DNA of 64,000 nt from Heterocephalus glaber (taxonomy: Eukaryota; Chordata; Mammalia; Rodentia; Bathyergidae): positions 3,882,529 through 3,946,528 of the forward strand of contig NW_004624865.1 of NCBI RefSeq assembly GCF_000247695.1. The letters are read 5' to 3'. Position 1 is the stretch's first letter. Each line of letters starts with the position of its first letter. The position numbers were made by a program, and so were the translations under genes. Below are positions 46,313-57,320 of this stretch, one piece after another. The notes under the pieces are model-generated. The model searched no databases. It was not told the origin of the DNA and worked only from the letters and a program-made list of their open reading frames with translations.

Positions 46313-49002
46313 GACACCAAAATTCAACCTCACACATCTAGGAATTAAAAGAGAAGGCATAACTAAATGCATTCTGCTAAGCTTCAAATGCTTTGAAAAT
46401 GCACAATTCTAAAGGAGTGTCTAGTGAGGTTTGAGGGGCAGTGGTTTTCTCATGTTTTCCTTCTTCCCCTTTGGATCCCACTTCTGCACTGACAATCACA
46501 TCACTAGGATGCTTCCCAGCTCTCGACTCCAGACACCAAGGCTCCAACAGAGCTGCATGACAGATACCCAGGCCTGAATGTGGAGTGATATTAGCATCCA
46601 GGACTAAGTGGTGACTTTTCCCCCTGAGGCTTTTTATTTTGCTTTGACTAAAAACAATGTGAATTGAAGGTAAAGCCCTAGGTTCACAATGTAAGAAAAA
46701 AACTATTCAGGAAAAGAAGAAAACACTCTGTTGTTGAGCTGTTGGTTCAAGTTCACTTCAGCAGAGAGCACAAAAAGAAGAGTCAATTGAAGAAAGCAGC
46801 CCTTTTGGGGTACATAGAGGTGGGATATGGGATGTGGGGCTGTCCCGTTGACCAGCAGCACATGCCCTGCCTCTGAGAGAGGGGCCAAGCAGATGACAGG
46901 ATCGCTGCCCTTTGCGGGCCCTTTGCTAGCTTCCAGGGGCCACTCTTTATGGGGGTTGTTGGGGACCCATGTACAGAGCCACTGTGAGGATAAAAAACTA
47001 AGAAAGTACTAAGTGGCTCTTTCCACATCACTCGGGTTTGATAAATATGGGGGGGGGGGCGCCACTTGGGCAGGAGGGAAGAAGCACCGATGCAAAGTCT
47101 GCTAGAGCACAATTCAGAGGAAACAGGAATCCACCATGGAAATGTGATCTTTGTCTACCCAGGGTTACAGTGTGGCAGACATTGCTAACAGTAATTTTTT
47201 CACCAACAACAAAAATGAATTTGAGATAAGAAACTCATTGTAGAAGATACAATTCTGCTGGAAGGAAAAGTAGCCTTTAACACATTTCCCCCACGTTTTG
47301 TGGCTCTGGATTGTAAGATCACTTTTCTGTATTGGAGTCCATTCAGATTCACCTTGGGTACAATGTTCTCAGGGATCTGAATCTAAAATTATCCCTTTGT
47401 ATTTGGGAACTCATAACTAGTGCGCTAAGTGGAGAGGGGAAGTGTTGCAAGTTCTTCATACGTTTATTACTCCTAGGTGAATTGTTGTCGCACATCATCT
47501 GTTGTCTCTATTATGCCAGACAGGTGAGGCTGTTCAGAGACCCGGGGACATTACCTGAGCTCAGGGATCACTCGAGTGGACATCCTTCTTCCCATTTATT
47601 GAGAGACTGGCTGGCTTCACATCTCAACAGATAGCCCAAAATGCTTGCAGATTTTTGCTGATTGATGTATGTAACACATAACATCCTGAACTAACTGTTC
47701 AATTGCCAAAAACTCCACTAAAGTCAAAAGTCTGCAGAAACACTGCCAAGTAACCTTTTATGAAGTCAATGTATATGGGGAATTCAGGGAGCTCTGTAGA
47801 TTGTTCTTTTAATTGCAAGATCTTTTTGGTGTATTTCACAGTGGTATGAATATAAGTGTAAATTCAGGGGATAGCATTGGAGGTACCCCTTGGTTAATAC
47901 AAATATATCTCCCAAATGGCTTTATTTGGGAGCAACTGGAGAATAAATTAAATCCAACACACTTGGATGAATGTATACCAGCTCGTGCCATTAGAGAAAT
48001 GGCTTATATCAGATTATTCTTCTTTAGTAGATCTACTTTATTGTAGAAAGTATATTCTAGGATGCCACATCAAGAAACAGATAACACAGTCAAAAAGGTA
48101 AGCCCATGTCATGCAATTCTTTGTGTTCAAAAGATTAAGACTTAAAATGATACATCAGTTATTATTATCAGTAAATCCTCAAAAGTGTGACACATTCAAC
48201 AAAGTTGATCATGGGAAAAGCTATAAGGCCATGTTCAAGTGTTCAAGGATTTGACAGCTATTTTTATTTATTTGGTTTTTTATTTAATTAATTGTCAGGG
48301 GAAAATACATGTGTGGCCCTAAAATTTGCTTTGCAGGGCATCCATTTTAGAAATTATCTTATCATCTTTACAACTCTAGAGGTGAGAATTTATTTTTAAC
48401 TAAACTGCTTCTTAGAATCTAGCAATCATTTCTGAGTAAGACAGGATGTTTTAGTCCAACCAATTTCAAATCTGAGTTCATTTTGACCTGTTGTGCTTTC
48501 AAGAGCCAACAGTCAATGTGCCAGATGGCTTTGACTAATCTTATATTGCTCCAAATATACCTATTTATAACTCCCCTGGAACCTTGACACTAGTTAGTAT
48601 ATGAAAGATCACCCAAGAGTAATAACTGAATGAAAAATTTGTCTGGGCTGCACATTACCCAAGCATACAGTATTCAAAGCAGGCATTCTGCAACCTACAA
48701 ACCAATTATTGAAATCCACAGACACTCTCCTAGAGGAGGACAAGATGATACACAGCCCAATTTAAGGGAAGAGCAAAACCAGGATAAATCAAATGCCTGA
48801 AAGTTGAAAAAGCAATTTTATTGCAGGTGAAGGGTTTTGACAATAGGTCAATCCTGAGATTGCTTTCCATTGCTTCATAGATTCGCCATGGCATGAATAC
48901 AAATTACCAAATAATATTAGCAGCAGAAAAAATAAATCAATCTATAAATAACAGGGAGAAAATTCTACATAATAAAACTCAAAGAAAAAAAACACATTAG
49001 TC
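46313..49002. other. Long stretch without recognised repeats or genes
   Basis: Balanced to AT-rich DNA with no SINE, LTR or L1 that I can identify over 2.7 kb. A G homopolymer of about 11 lies at 47049. Frames at 46783-47112 (minus, 109 codons) and 47332-47634 (plus, 100 codons) show no domains. Confidence 0.35.
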
Positions 49003-49275
49003 ACTGGAAGTGGTGGCTTACACCTGGAATCCCAGCACTCTGGGAGGCTGAGGCAGGAGGATCACAAATTCAAGCTCATGTCTCATTCAATCATGTCTCA
49101 AAAAATGTTAAAAGGGGGCAGGGAATCTAGCTCAGTGGTGCCACCACCTGCCTCACAAGTGCAAGGTCCTGAGTTTGATCCCCTATACCAAAAAAAAAAA
49201 AAAAAATTTGAAATGGTCTGAGAATGTAGCCTTGCGCAAAGGTCTTGAGTTCAATCTCTAATACCGAAAAAAGAA
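49003..49275 (+). mobile_element. B1-dID SINE split by an ID
   Basis: B1 (GTGGCTTACACCTGGAATCC, GGGAGGCTGAGGCAGGAGGA) occupies 49003-49110, and a dID (GAGAATGTAGCCTTGCGCAA, GAGTTCAATCTCTAATACC) occupies 49212-49275. A full ID lies between them in the linker. Confidence 0.9.
49115..49206 (+). mobile_element. ID SINE inside the B1-dID linker
   Basis: GGGGCAGGGAATCTAGCTCA start, GAGTTTGATCCCCTATACC end, long poly-A tail. Confidence 0.95.
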
Positions 49276-49765
49276 AAAAAAAGCAACCCAAAAATCCCTT
49301 ACTAGTAAATTATTTAAACTGCTAGAAGAATAAATTATTGACAATTTAAACTAATAAACTTAACATAAAAATATTGAACTCAATAGAAATAACAGCCCCC
49401 TCAGAAAAACACATAACAAAATTTCTAACCTGCAAGATTTTTTTAGAAACCAAAGCAACTAATCAACAAAATATTTATTGTAAAATTTGTAGGGAAAATA
49501 ATGGATTCCGGTGAAAATAAAGTGGAAAATAGTGGAAATAGCTTGAGTGACATGTAAAGAACACCTATTAAGAATTAAAGTGACTTAATGGAATTTGTTC
49601 TGAAATGTGCTATCTAAATCGAAATGCAATGATTTTCTTATAATGTTGGATAATTTTAGTCAAAATGTTTATTTTTGAAACATCCTAGGTACTCAATCAC
49701 TTATAGTATAATTATCACTGAATGAATGTGGCATGATCAGAAAAACAGTAGAAAGGCAATTTGTA
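49276..49765. other. Unassigned AT-rich sequence
   Basis: No recognised feature; A-rich, possibly an old L1. Confidence 0.35.
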
Positions 49766-49769
49766 CCAA

Positions 49770-50078
49770 TTTTTAAGATTTCCCCCTCTCTAGTCATCTC
49801 CTCCATCAAACAAATTTTCTCTTACCTCTGAACTGCTCCTTTCATACCCATAACTTTTTGTTAACATTCTCATTGCCTTTCTGAATTCCCTCCTTCCCTT
49901 CACACTTAAGTCAACCAGTCACATCAGCCAGATAATTCTGTCTACTGAGGATCTTTCCTGTGAATACTCTGTTTCTGTTCTGTATGATAATTGCTACTTT
50001 GTTCAAATGTAAATTTCATCACACCATCATCCTACTCACAAACCTTTGGCTTCAGCCTCTGGTTTTAACAGATTAACT
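49770..50078 (+). repeat. L2 fragment
   Basis: Pyrimidine-rich text with CCTCCTTCCCTTCACACTTA, CAAATGTAAATTTCATCACA and CACAAACCTTTGGCTTCAGC fits the L2 3' region. Confidence 0.5.
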
Positions 50079-50079
50079 G

Positions 50080-50480
50080 TGTATTAGTCAGCTTTCTACT
50101 GCTGGGACAAAACACCCAATACACACAATGTAAAAGAGAAAAGGTTTATTTGGGTTCATTGTTTCGAGCGTCCAGTCCACAGTTAGCTTCCCTAAGACAG
50201 AAACATGACAGAGCAGCATGATGGAGGAAAGCTACTCAATTCTGGCACCTGTGAAACAGAGTAGAGGAAGAGTCAGAGAGGAAACAAACAGGGACCAGAT
50301 ATAGTCCTTCAGGTCATGCCCCATGACTGACTCAGACACACCCAGAAGTGTGCTTTCCTAATCCCCCAGGCATCTCTCAAGTCAACCAAGTAGACAATCA
50401 AGAGTAAGCCTCACAAAGTGTTACCAGACTTGCTCTCTATAAAACAATTTCAAAGTGACTGTTTGCAGGCATTGTTTACA
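50080..50480 (-). mobile_element. MaLR-type LTR
   Basis: Plus-strand TGTATTAGTCAGCTTTCTAC, CAAAACACCCAATACACACA, AGGTTTATTTGGGTTCATTG and CGTCCAGTCCACAGTTAGCT is an antisense rodent MaLR LTR. The right end is uncertain. Confidence 0.85.
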
Positions 50481-50948
50481 TGTAGTGCATGACTGCGATC
50501 CTTGAAGGAAATAAAATTCACGAGGTAGGTCCTGTCTTTACCCTTCACTTCAGCCTATTCAGGGACAATTTTCCAGCTGTGCACGGGGAGGGAACAAGAG
50601 TGCACCGCGGTCCTGATGATGAGCTCAGGAGTCAGACATCAAGTGTGCAAAGCTGCTGAGACAGCAATGAAGCTGCTCAGCGGGGTGGAGGGGAGCCCCA
50701 GAAGTCTGTGGAAGGTTCTCTGCAGGCCTCTTGCACCAAGGGATGTAATGCATGTGCTCAGGATGACACTCCTTGAGGACTGGCACAGTGAGGTCAAAAG
50801 CAGATAAAGGTGCAAAATGCCAAATCTACCGGGGAAGATGGAAGTTCTGGGAGGTCTTGTTAGCACTGTGGCATTCAGATGAAGCATCACTAAGTTCACA
50901 CCTGAAAAGTAAGGACTGGAGTAACATGTCTAAAATACTAAGGACTAA
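50481..50948. other. Unassigned sequence
   Basis: No recognised feature. Confidence 0.4.
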
Positions 50949-51102
50949 AATGATTTGCTGGGCACAGTGGTCCATAACTGGAATCACAGCACTTGGGAAA
51001 ACAAGAGGATTGATTGCAAGTTCAAGGCCAGCCTGGAAACCTAGTGATTTAGCCAGATTCAGTGCAAAGGCCCTGGATTCAATCTCCAATACTGAAAAAG
51101 AA
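50949..51102 (+). mobile_element. B1-dID SINE, internally deleted
   Basis: B1 (GGGCACAGTGGTCCATAACT, GTTCAAGGCCAGCCTGGAAA) passes almost directly into the dID end (CAGTGCAAAGGCCCTGGATT, CAATCTCCAATACTG). Confidence 0.9.
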
Positions 51103-51170
51103 TAGGATAGGATAGGATAGGATAGGATAGGATAGGATAGGATAGGATAGGAGAGGATAGGAGAGGAGAA
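51103..51170. repeat. (GATAG)n pentanucleotide repeat at a SINE tail
   Basis: About ten near-perfect GGATA units with GAGAG variants at the end, starting at the A-rich tail of the B1-dID. Confidence 0.95.
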
Positions 51171-52375
51171 TTTAAATGATATAATGGAATTTAGAATTTG
51201 TCACTCTAGATAAAATGACACTCCACACCCAGTCTACCATACCTGAAGTCAAACTTTGAAAAGATCAGACAGACACCAGTGTAAATGAAACTACCTCCCA
51301 GGGCAAACCAAACAGTCCTTATAGGAAATAACACAAGAAAACTTCCAACAACACAGCAAACATTATGCTCAACATAATATCAAAAATTACTAGACACATA
51401 CAGAAAAGGGAAAGTCTGGCCCATAGTTTTGTTTTGTTTTGTTTTCTAAATCTGATTCTAGTATCCCCTTTTCACTAGACACCAAAATAAAAGCTTTAAT
51501 GGTATGCTAGACCCTTGATAATTTAGCTTATTTCCAGTGTTACACTTTAGTCCAGCCGCTCTTTCCCCACATACACTATCCACTAGAATCTTGTGAGTTT
51601 TCACCATGCTTCTCTGTTACCTGAACAAACCATCCATGCATCATCTGTGGCTTTGCAAACATTGTCCCCTGGAATTCTATAGTTTCAGTTGTCCAGAGTA
51701 CATCCCTCACCATCTATCTTCAGGACTAGCTCATATTCACAGCACGTATCAAACAGCATTTATTAGGAATTCAGGGGGAATCTACTTAAACAGCTCTGCA
51801 GTACATTCCTACACTACTTACCATTCATTCACACTGAGTGTGTGTGTAATTTATGTCTAGTTGGTGTGAATAAATCAATTAGACATACTTCCATCACACA
51901 CACAAACGCCCAAATACATATACACATATACTCAAGAAATGTTTACGAAATCTTGAAATGTTGCTTAAAATCCAGAACATTGTCACTCCAATTGTTACAA
52001 AAACTAATCCATTTTTAAATATATCAACTTGTAAATGTGTAATTAAAGGTTACCAAAATTACACATTCAAATATATGCCCATCGCAAACAGTTATGAGGA
52101 AACCATAACTTGAAATTTTTAAAAGGCACTGAAAAGGAGAAATGCTTATTCTAACAGTCTACATTTTAGTCCTAGTCTTGGAGACTTTCCTATACACATA
52201 TGCAACCAACACTGAGCATAGTCTCATTTTCTTCAAGTGTTTCTCAAATTTAGGGACCACCTTTTGCGCCCCTGATGCCTTCTGTGTAAGTTATCTACAT
52301 CTCCGCGAGAGGTGTTCACTTCTATTGCTCAAGGGTACCCCATGCTTCAAGCCCAGTTTTTCTGAGTTCCATAAT
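51171..52375. other. Unassigned AT-rich sequence
   Basis: Contains a short (GTTTT)n at 51426-51445. No exon or transposon recognised. Confidence 0.4.
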
Positions 52376-52379
52376 GTAT

Positions 52380-52952
52380 TGTCTACTATTTTCCTACTGC
52401 TGCTGTAAGAAATTAATCCATATTTGGAGGGTTGGCACATCCATGTATCCTCGCCCAGTTCTAGAGATCAGGAGTCCAGGCAGTATCAGCTGGTTCTTCC
52501 GACCATTTCTCACAAGGCTGAGACTCAAGATGTCTCTTGCAGCTGAGCTCTTATCTGGAGGCTCCCTGTGAGAAGTCACTTCCAGGCTGATTGCAGAGTC
52601 CAGGCCTCTCTTTCCTGCTGGGTGTCAGTTGGGGCTTCTCTTGGCTCCTGTAGGCACCCCCTTGTCTAGCAGCCCCTCTATCTTCAAACCAACAGCAGCA
52701 GATGGAGTCCTTCTTATGTTTGGAATCTCTGATTTCTCCTTCTGCCTTATCTCTTCTGCTGAGAAAAACTTTAGCTGCTAAGGTCCACACGATGAGATGG
52801 AGCCACTTCCAGTAAACCAGGAAATCTTCCTATCTTCAGGTCTATAAACTTTACACATTTCCCAACTTCTTCCTTCCGTGCAACAAAATATATTTATAGT
52901 TCCAAAGATTAGGGCAAGGGCATCCCTTTGGGGAGTTATTCTGCCTGCCACA
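52380..52952 (-). mobile_element. MLT1-type LTR (ERVL-MaLR)
   Basis: Plus-strand CTGCTGCTGTAAGAAATTAA, CTAGAGATCAGGAGTCCAGG, ATCTTCAAACCAACAGCAGC, AAAGATTAGGGCAAGGGCAT and GTTATTCTGCCTGCCACATG follow antisense MLT1 consensus over its length. Confidence 0.88.
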
Positions 52953-53769
52953 TGTAACATTTACAACTTACAGCCTTTATTATATCATTGGAACAAAGCT
53001 TCTTGCTAATGCTACCCACCCTGCTGCAAAACAGCCATGGCAGGCTCACTGTGCTAGAACTGGATTTAGAAACACACATTTGGCTCATGGCATTGGAGCA
53101 TAAACAACAAGAAAAGACATTTCTGTTTGATGAAAGCATGAGAAAAAAACCCTCCTATTTGTATTTGTAAGGAAATGGATATTTCAAGACATGTTTATAT
53201 ATGACTGCCTTACTTCCAATCACATCATGATTTGGCATGGTGAATACATCTAGCCTGGTGCCCAGATTTATTTTTAGCAGTTGATATTAGTCCCTGCTTC
53301 TCAAAAAAAAACCCAAAAACATACATTTAATGATCTGTTCTCAAGATTTGGTGCACTGGAATGTAATGAAAGAGGAATGAAGTTCATCAACTGCTGATAC
53401 AAATGACTACAGAAATAATTTTTTTCTTTTAACCATGGCATTTCATTAACACATTTACTGAGCATCCATCTAATGGGAGCTGCTGGGCTTGGCATGGAGT
53501 GCAAAGATTTACACTGTCACATGGACCCTACATGCCTATGTTCCTCATGTTTCAAAAGTGAGCCTCCAGAATTTTAATAACTGTTCAATGACTGGGATCA
53601 TTAAAATAAGAGCACTTTTGTGCTTTTAGTACCTGGAAGGGAATAATATCTTCTCATTATAGCATCAGGACCATAAAACTTCAAATAATTCACCTCTGAT
53701 CATCTACATTAGAATTCAGTCCAGTCCTGCCAAAAGCAATGCTTTAATGACTAAACCATACTTCAAAAT
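52953..53769. other. Unassigned sequence
   Basis: No gene or confident repeat. Confidence 0.4.
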
Positions 53770-53776
53770 AGACTGG

Positions 53777-53848
53777 GGCCAGGGATTTAGCTCAGTGATA
53801 CCACATGTGCCTCACAAGACCAGAGTCTTAAGTTCAATCCCGAGTACC
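53777..53848 (+). mobile_element. ID SINE without a poly-A tail
   Basis: GGCCAGGGATTTAGCTCAGT start and GTTCAATCCCGAGTACC end. AGACTGG occurs on both sides (53770-53776 and 53849-53855), and no A-run follows the body. Confidence 0.88.
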
Positions 53849-53855
53849 AGACTGG

Positions 53856-54420
53856 CCTCATAGAAGTCCTGACTAAATGTTTAGGAAAGCTTTTGGGATA
53901 TAATCCTGGGGGCCTTTACTTTAAAGCCTTATGAGTAGTCAGGGGCAACAGCGGCAGGAAGATACAGCCATGCCTTTTTCGTCCTGGGTTTTATAAACAA
54001 AGTTTCTTCAGAGTGAATGCAGACATGCACCTTACTGTCCATTTTTCCTGCTTTGTCTATGTTTTTTCCTTTCTTCTCAGAACTGAAATGATGTGGAAAA
54101 ATGCCTGCTGTGTTCTGATCTACAGCAGCAAAACACAGCTGTGTTTCAGCTAGCATATGTACATGTAATATTTAATTCTGTGTTGTTGATAAGTAGCAAC
54201 TATTTATTTTTAAGCAAGTGCAAGTTCAATAGTGTGTACACATAGCTGAAGTGTATGATGCCTGACTGAATTATTAAATTTGTTTATATGAAACACGAAA
54301 ACTGTTCTTCTGTCTTTGCCTTAGTCTCCTATCTTATCTGACCAGCACTACACTTAGAATAAGCCTGACCAAAACATACAGTGAATGTTTAAATTTTTTA
54401 AATGTATTTCAGCAAAAAAT
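53856..54420. other. Unassigned sequence
   Basis: No recognised feature. Confidence 0.4.
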
Positions 54421-54528
54421 GCATTATCATGAATCTTGTCAAAATCCTCCCCCTCACTTTGAACACACTCATCCCATCATCCTCCCCACTTCCTGCAGCA
54501 GCTCTGGAGTCCTTTCTCCTGAGGGTCT
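54421..54528 (-). pseudogene. mariner transposase 3'-end fragment, left arm of inverted pair
   Basis: The reverse complement of this interval aligns at roughly 80-85% by eye with 54744-54852, covering the last part of a mariner-family transposase (GGACTCCAGAGCTGCTGCAG shared word). It has no open frame of useful length. Confidence 0.75.
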
Positions 54529-54569
54529 ATACAAGATGTAATCAAAAACACAGTGAATGCTGTTGCGGA

Positions 54570-54852
54570 GCACCATCCAATGGAAAGGCAGCTCATAAAT
54601 ACACAATGCCGTGACTTCATCCACCTCAGTCACCGGATCTGGCACCATGGAACTCCTGTTCTTCCTAAAAGTCAAAGAGACTACAAAAGGAAAACATTTT
54701 GAATTAAATCAGGACATCGAGGCAGCCAGGACAGTACAGCTAAAGACCATTGGGAAAATGGACTCCAGAGCTGCTGCAGAAAATGGCAAGGATGATGGCA
54801 TGAGTGTGTTGGAAGCAAGGGGGAGGATTTTAAGGGGGATTCATGGAAATGT
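54570..54852 (+). pseudogene. mariner-family transposase fragment
   Basis: Translated fragments include PPQSPDLAP (54621-54647), the motif that carries the third acidic catalytic residue of mariner transposases, and, after a frameshift, KGKHFELNQDIEAARTVQLK. The two pieces are in different frames. The DNA-binding and first catalytic parts are missing, so it is a dead fragment. Its tail is repeated in inverted orientation just upstream. The 136-codon frame at 54611-55021 is partly explained by this relic. Confidence 0.78.
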
Positions 54853-55084
54853 GTCTTTTACTGTAATCAATTTTTTAAGTTTGACATTAACAGTATTTTT
54901 TATTAACAGTATTTTTGATCACACCTCATATAGATCTCATCTTCTTCTGAGGAGACAATGTTACTCGAGCTACATAAACAAGGATACATCCCACTCTCTT
55001 CTCCTCGCCCCTGTCCTGTAAATCGCATGGTTTGCTGATGATACCTCAGCACCTCCCTCTGCCTTCTCCCTTTCCCCATCCACA
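54853..55084. other. Unassigned sequence with short tandem duplication
   Basis: ATTAACAGTATTTTT occurs twice in tandem at about 54886-54916. No other feature. Confidence 0.45.
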
Positions 55085-55920
55085 GCTGTGTCTCAAATCA
55101 CAAGTCAGCTGGGCTTGGATCTGGAGAACTGAAAAGCTGGAACTAGGATTCCACAGTTCATGGCTGGTCCACGCGTGAGATCATTTCCTCCCAGGGATAT
55201 TTCCATGATCTCTTTCCAGACGGTAGAAGCGTCCCGGCCCTGCTATGCCTCCCACACCCAATCCAAGTGGCTCCACTTGGTCCTCCAGAATAGGTGCCAG
55301 GGTCCTTGTCACCCCACCATGCAGTCTCCAGATCTCAGCTCATGCTCAGGGACCCTCGACACTGACCTGACCTTGATCAAACACCAGTATTTCTGAGCTC
55401 AATCTCTTCCCTCACAAACTGAGGGATTCAATGTGGTGACTTTACCTTTTTGCTGAATCATGAGGATTTATTTTAGGAGTCAAGAGCTAAGCTAAGAGAA
55501 AATAAGGTACAATTGGTCCTCGGGTCACCGTTGGTACACGTGAATGTGTTGCTTTCAATGTCTTAGTCACTTTCTCATCACTGGGGTCCAATACCTGACA
55601 CCCACAAGTTAAAGAAGGAGAAGTTTATGTTGGCTCATGGTTACAGTCCCAGGTCAGTTCGCTCCAAGGCAGAAACAGGATGGCAGACAGTCCTGGAGAA
55701 TAAAAAGGTAACCACATCACGGCAGCCTGGCAAAGAGAAAGGGGAGGAGCCAGGGAGGAAGGTACACCCTTTAGGGTTTCAACTCCAATGACCCTCCCCT
55801 AACCAGGCCCCATCTCCTAACAGGAAGTCAGCGATATCGCGCCATAATCCATCCCCTTCCACAAGCCCCACCTACGAGCACATCAGGCCTTCCCGAGACT
55901 TCTTGGTCTACATCAGAACA
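55085..55920 (-). mobile_element. MaLR copy B: LTR plus internal-side sequence
   Basis: On the minus strand an LTR (55920 to 55559, TG...CA-type ends) precedes about 450 bp homologous to copy A at 30 kb. The 287-bp core 55164-55450 differs from copy A at five positions only. A plus-strand frame at 55160-55396 (78 codons) lies in the core. All five differences change its codons, and one is the stop in copy A, so protein constraint is unlikely. No viral protein is recognisable. Confidence 0.75.
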
Positions 55921-56729
55921 GATGCTTTGCACAACGTTTTTGAAAGTGAAAAGCTGAGATATATATACAAGAAAGGATAATGAATCTAATGCTCTCCATC
56001 TTCTTTCAATATTTGAAAGCAAATCCTAGCCATAATGTTCTGTCACCTATACGTTACTCCGTATATATATCTAAGACATAAGATTTTTAAGAAACAATCA
56101 CAATACTATCAGGAAACCTAAAAATTCTCTGAATACTATCAGTTCTCCAATCTTGCCCAACTATCCTCTTAGGGTATTTATTTTTAATGACATATTGAAT
56201 GGAAATCTGCTTTAACAAGAAAGTGTGATTTGCATTGAAACCAGGTCTACATCTCACCAGAACACTCAGTTAGTTTATCAATTTGGAGTATAAATAACAA
56301 AGCTGGGGAACGTACAATCTTTCAAAGTACCAGGGCTAAAAAACAAAGACCCCAGAGTTTCAAATTAATCACTGTGATTCCAGAGTAGTCCGTTTTTAAA
56401 AATGCTCGTAGCTATGTTTTTATATATTTATTGTATTTATTTACTTGGGTCTTGATTTGTTTATTTCTTTTCAAGAAAGTAAACAGTACTAGAACACATA
56501 GAACAAACATCAATAGAAATAACCGATACTAATCAGAAGGAGATCATTCCAAGAGGCCTGCTTGGTGCTAAAATTCTGTGACTTTAACAGCAATAGGGAC
56601 TGTGAAGGAAAAGATCCCACCCAAATTAGGGAAAAGAGCTTTCTACATTAGAGAATGCTTTATAAAACAAGGGCAGTCAGCTGGCTCAACTAAAAGCTGA
56701 CTTCAGCTGGTAGAAGTATTTTTTTCTTA
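55921..56729. other. Unassigned AT-rich sequence
   Basis: No gene or confident repeat recognised. Confidence 0.4.
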
Positions 56730-56865
56730 GTCATTTGATTCTTTAACTCATATAATGAACACTTACTGTATGTTCCTGGGAGACACAATTATAAGAGCTA
56801 GAAAAACAATATTTTTAATCCCCACCCTCATGGAGCTTGCCTTCTTGTGCAGAATTTGAGTGCAT
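56730..56865 (-). repeat. L2 fragment
   Basis: CACTTACTGTATGTTCCTGG followed by CCCTCATGGAGCTTGCCTTC is the antisense L2 word order. Confidence 0.65.
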
Positions 56866-57039
56866 GAGTTGAGTTATGTATTTTTTGGTGCTTTGCTTTC
56901 AGTCTCTTTTTTTAATTGATTAGGAAGGGTTTTTTTTTTAAATAAAAGTATGCCCTCCTCAGCTAGGCCATATAGTTGTGTGTTTTCATACTGGGCACAG
57001 ACTCATACATGTGTGTATGTATCTGTACAAATACTCAAT

Positions 57040-57320
57040 ATGCACAATATACTCAATACTCAACATGCACAACTTAAAGGAGGAGAGGTTTAATTTGGCT
57101 CACAGTTTCAGGGTATTCAGTCCATGGTCAGCTGGTTCTAAAGCATAAGCAAGAAGGCAAAAAGAGGTGGTGGAGCAAAGATATTTAGTTCACGGTGGAG
57201 GGAAGGAGAACAGAGGAACAGCTCCTGAGAGGAAAGAGTGGGAGACCTGATACAGTTCCCAAGGTTATGGCTCCATAACCCAGCCAGACACAGACACTAC
57301 TGGATGGGTTATGGAGGGGT
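57040..57320 (-). mobile_element. MaLR-type LTR
   Basis: Plus-strand CACAACTTAAAGGAGGAGAG, GTTTAATTTGGCTCACAGTT and CAGTCCATGGTCAGCTGGTT mark an antisense rodent MaLR LTR. Its first 40 bp contain a local duplication of ACTCAATA/TGCACAA words. Confidence 0.78.

Noticed and set aside
51103..51170. Regular short repeats that could suggest an array such as CRISPR
   Set aside because: A 5-bp microsatellite in a mammalian SINE tail; no spacers.
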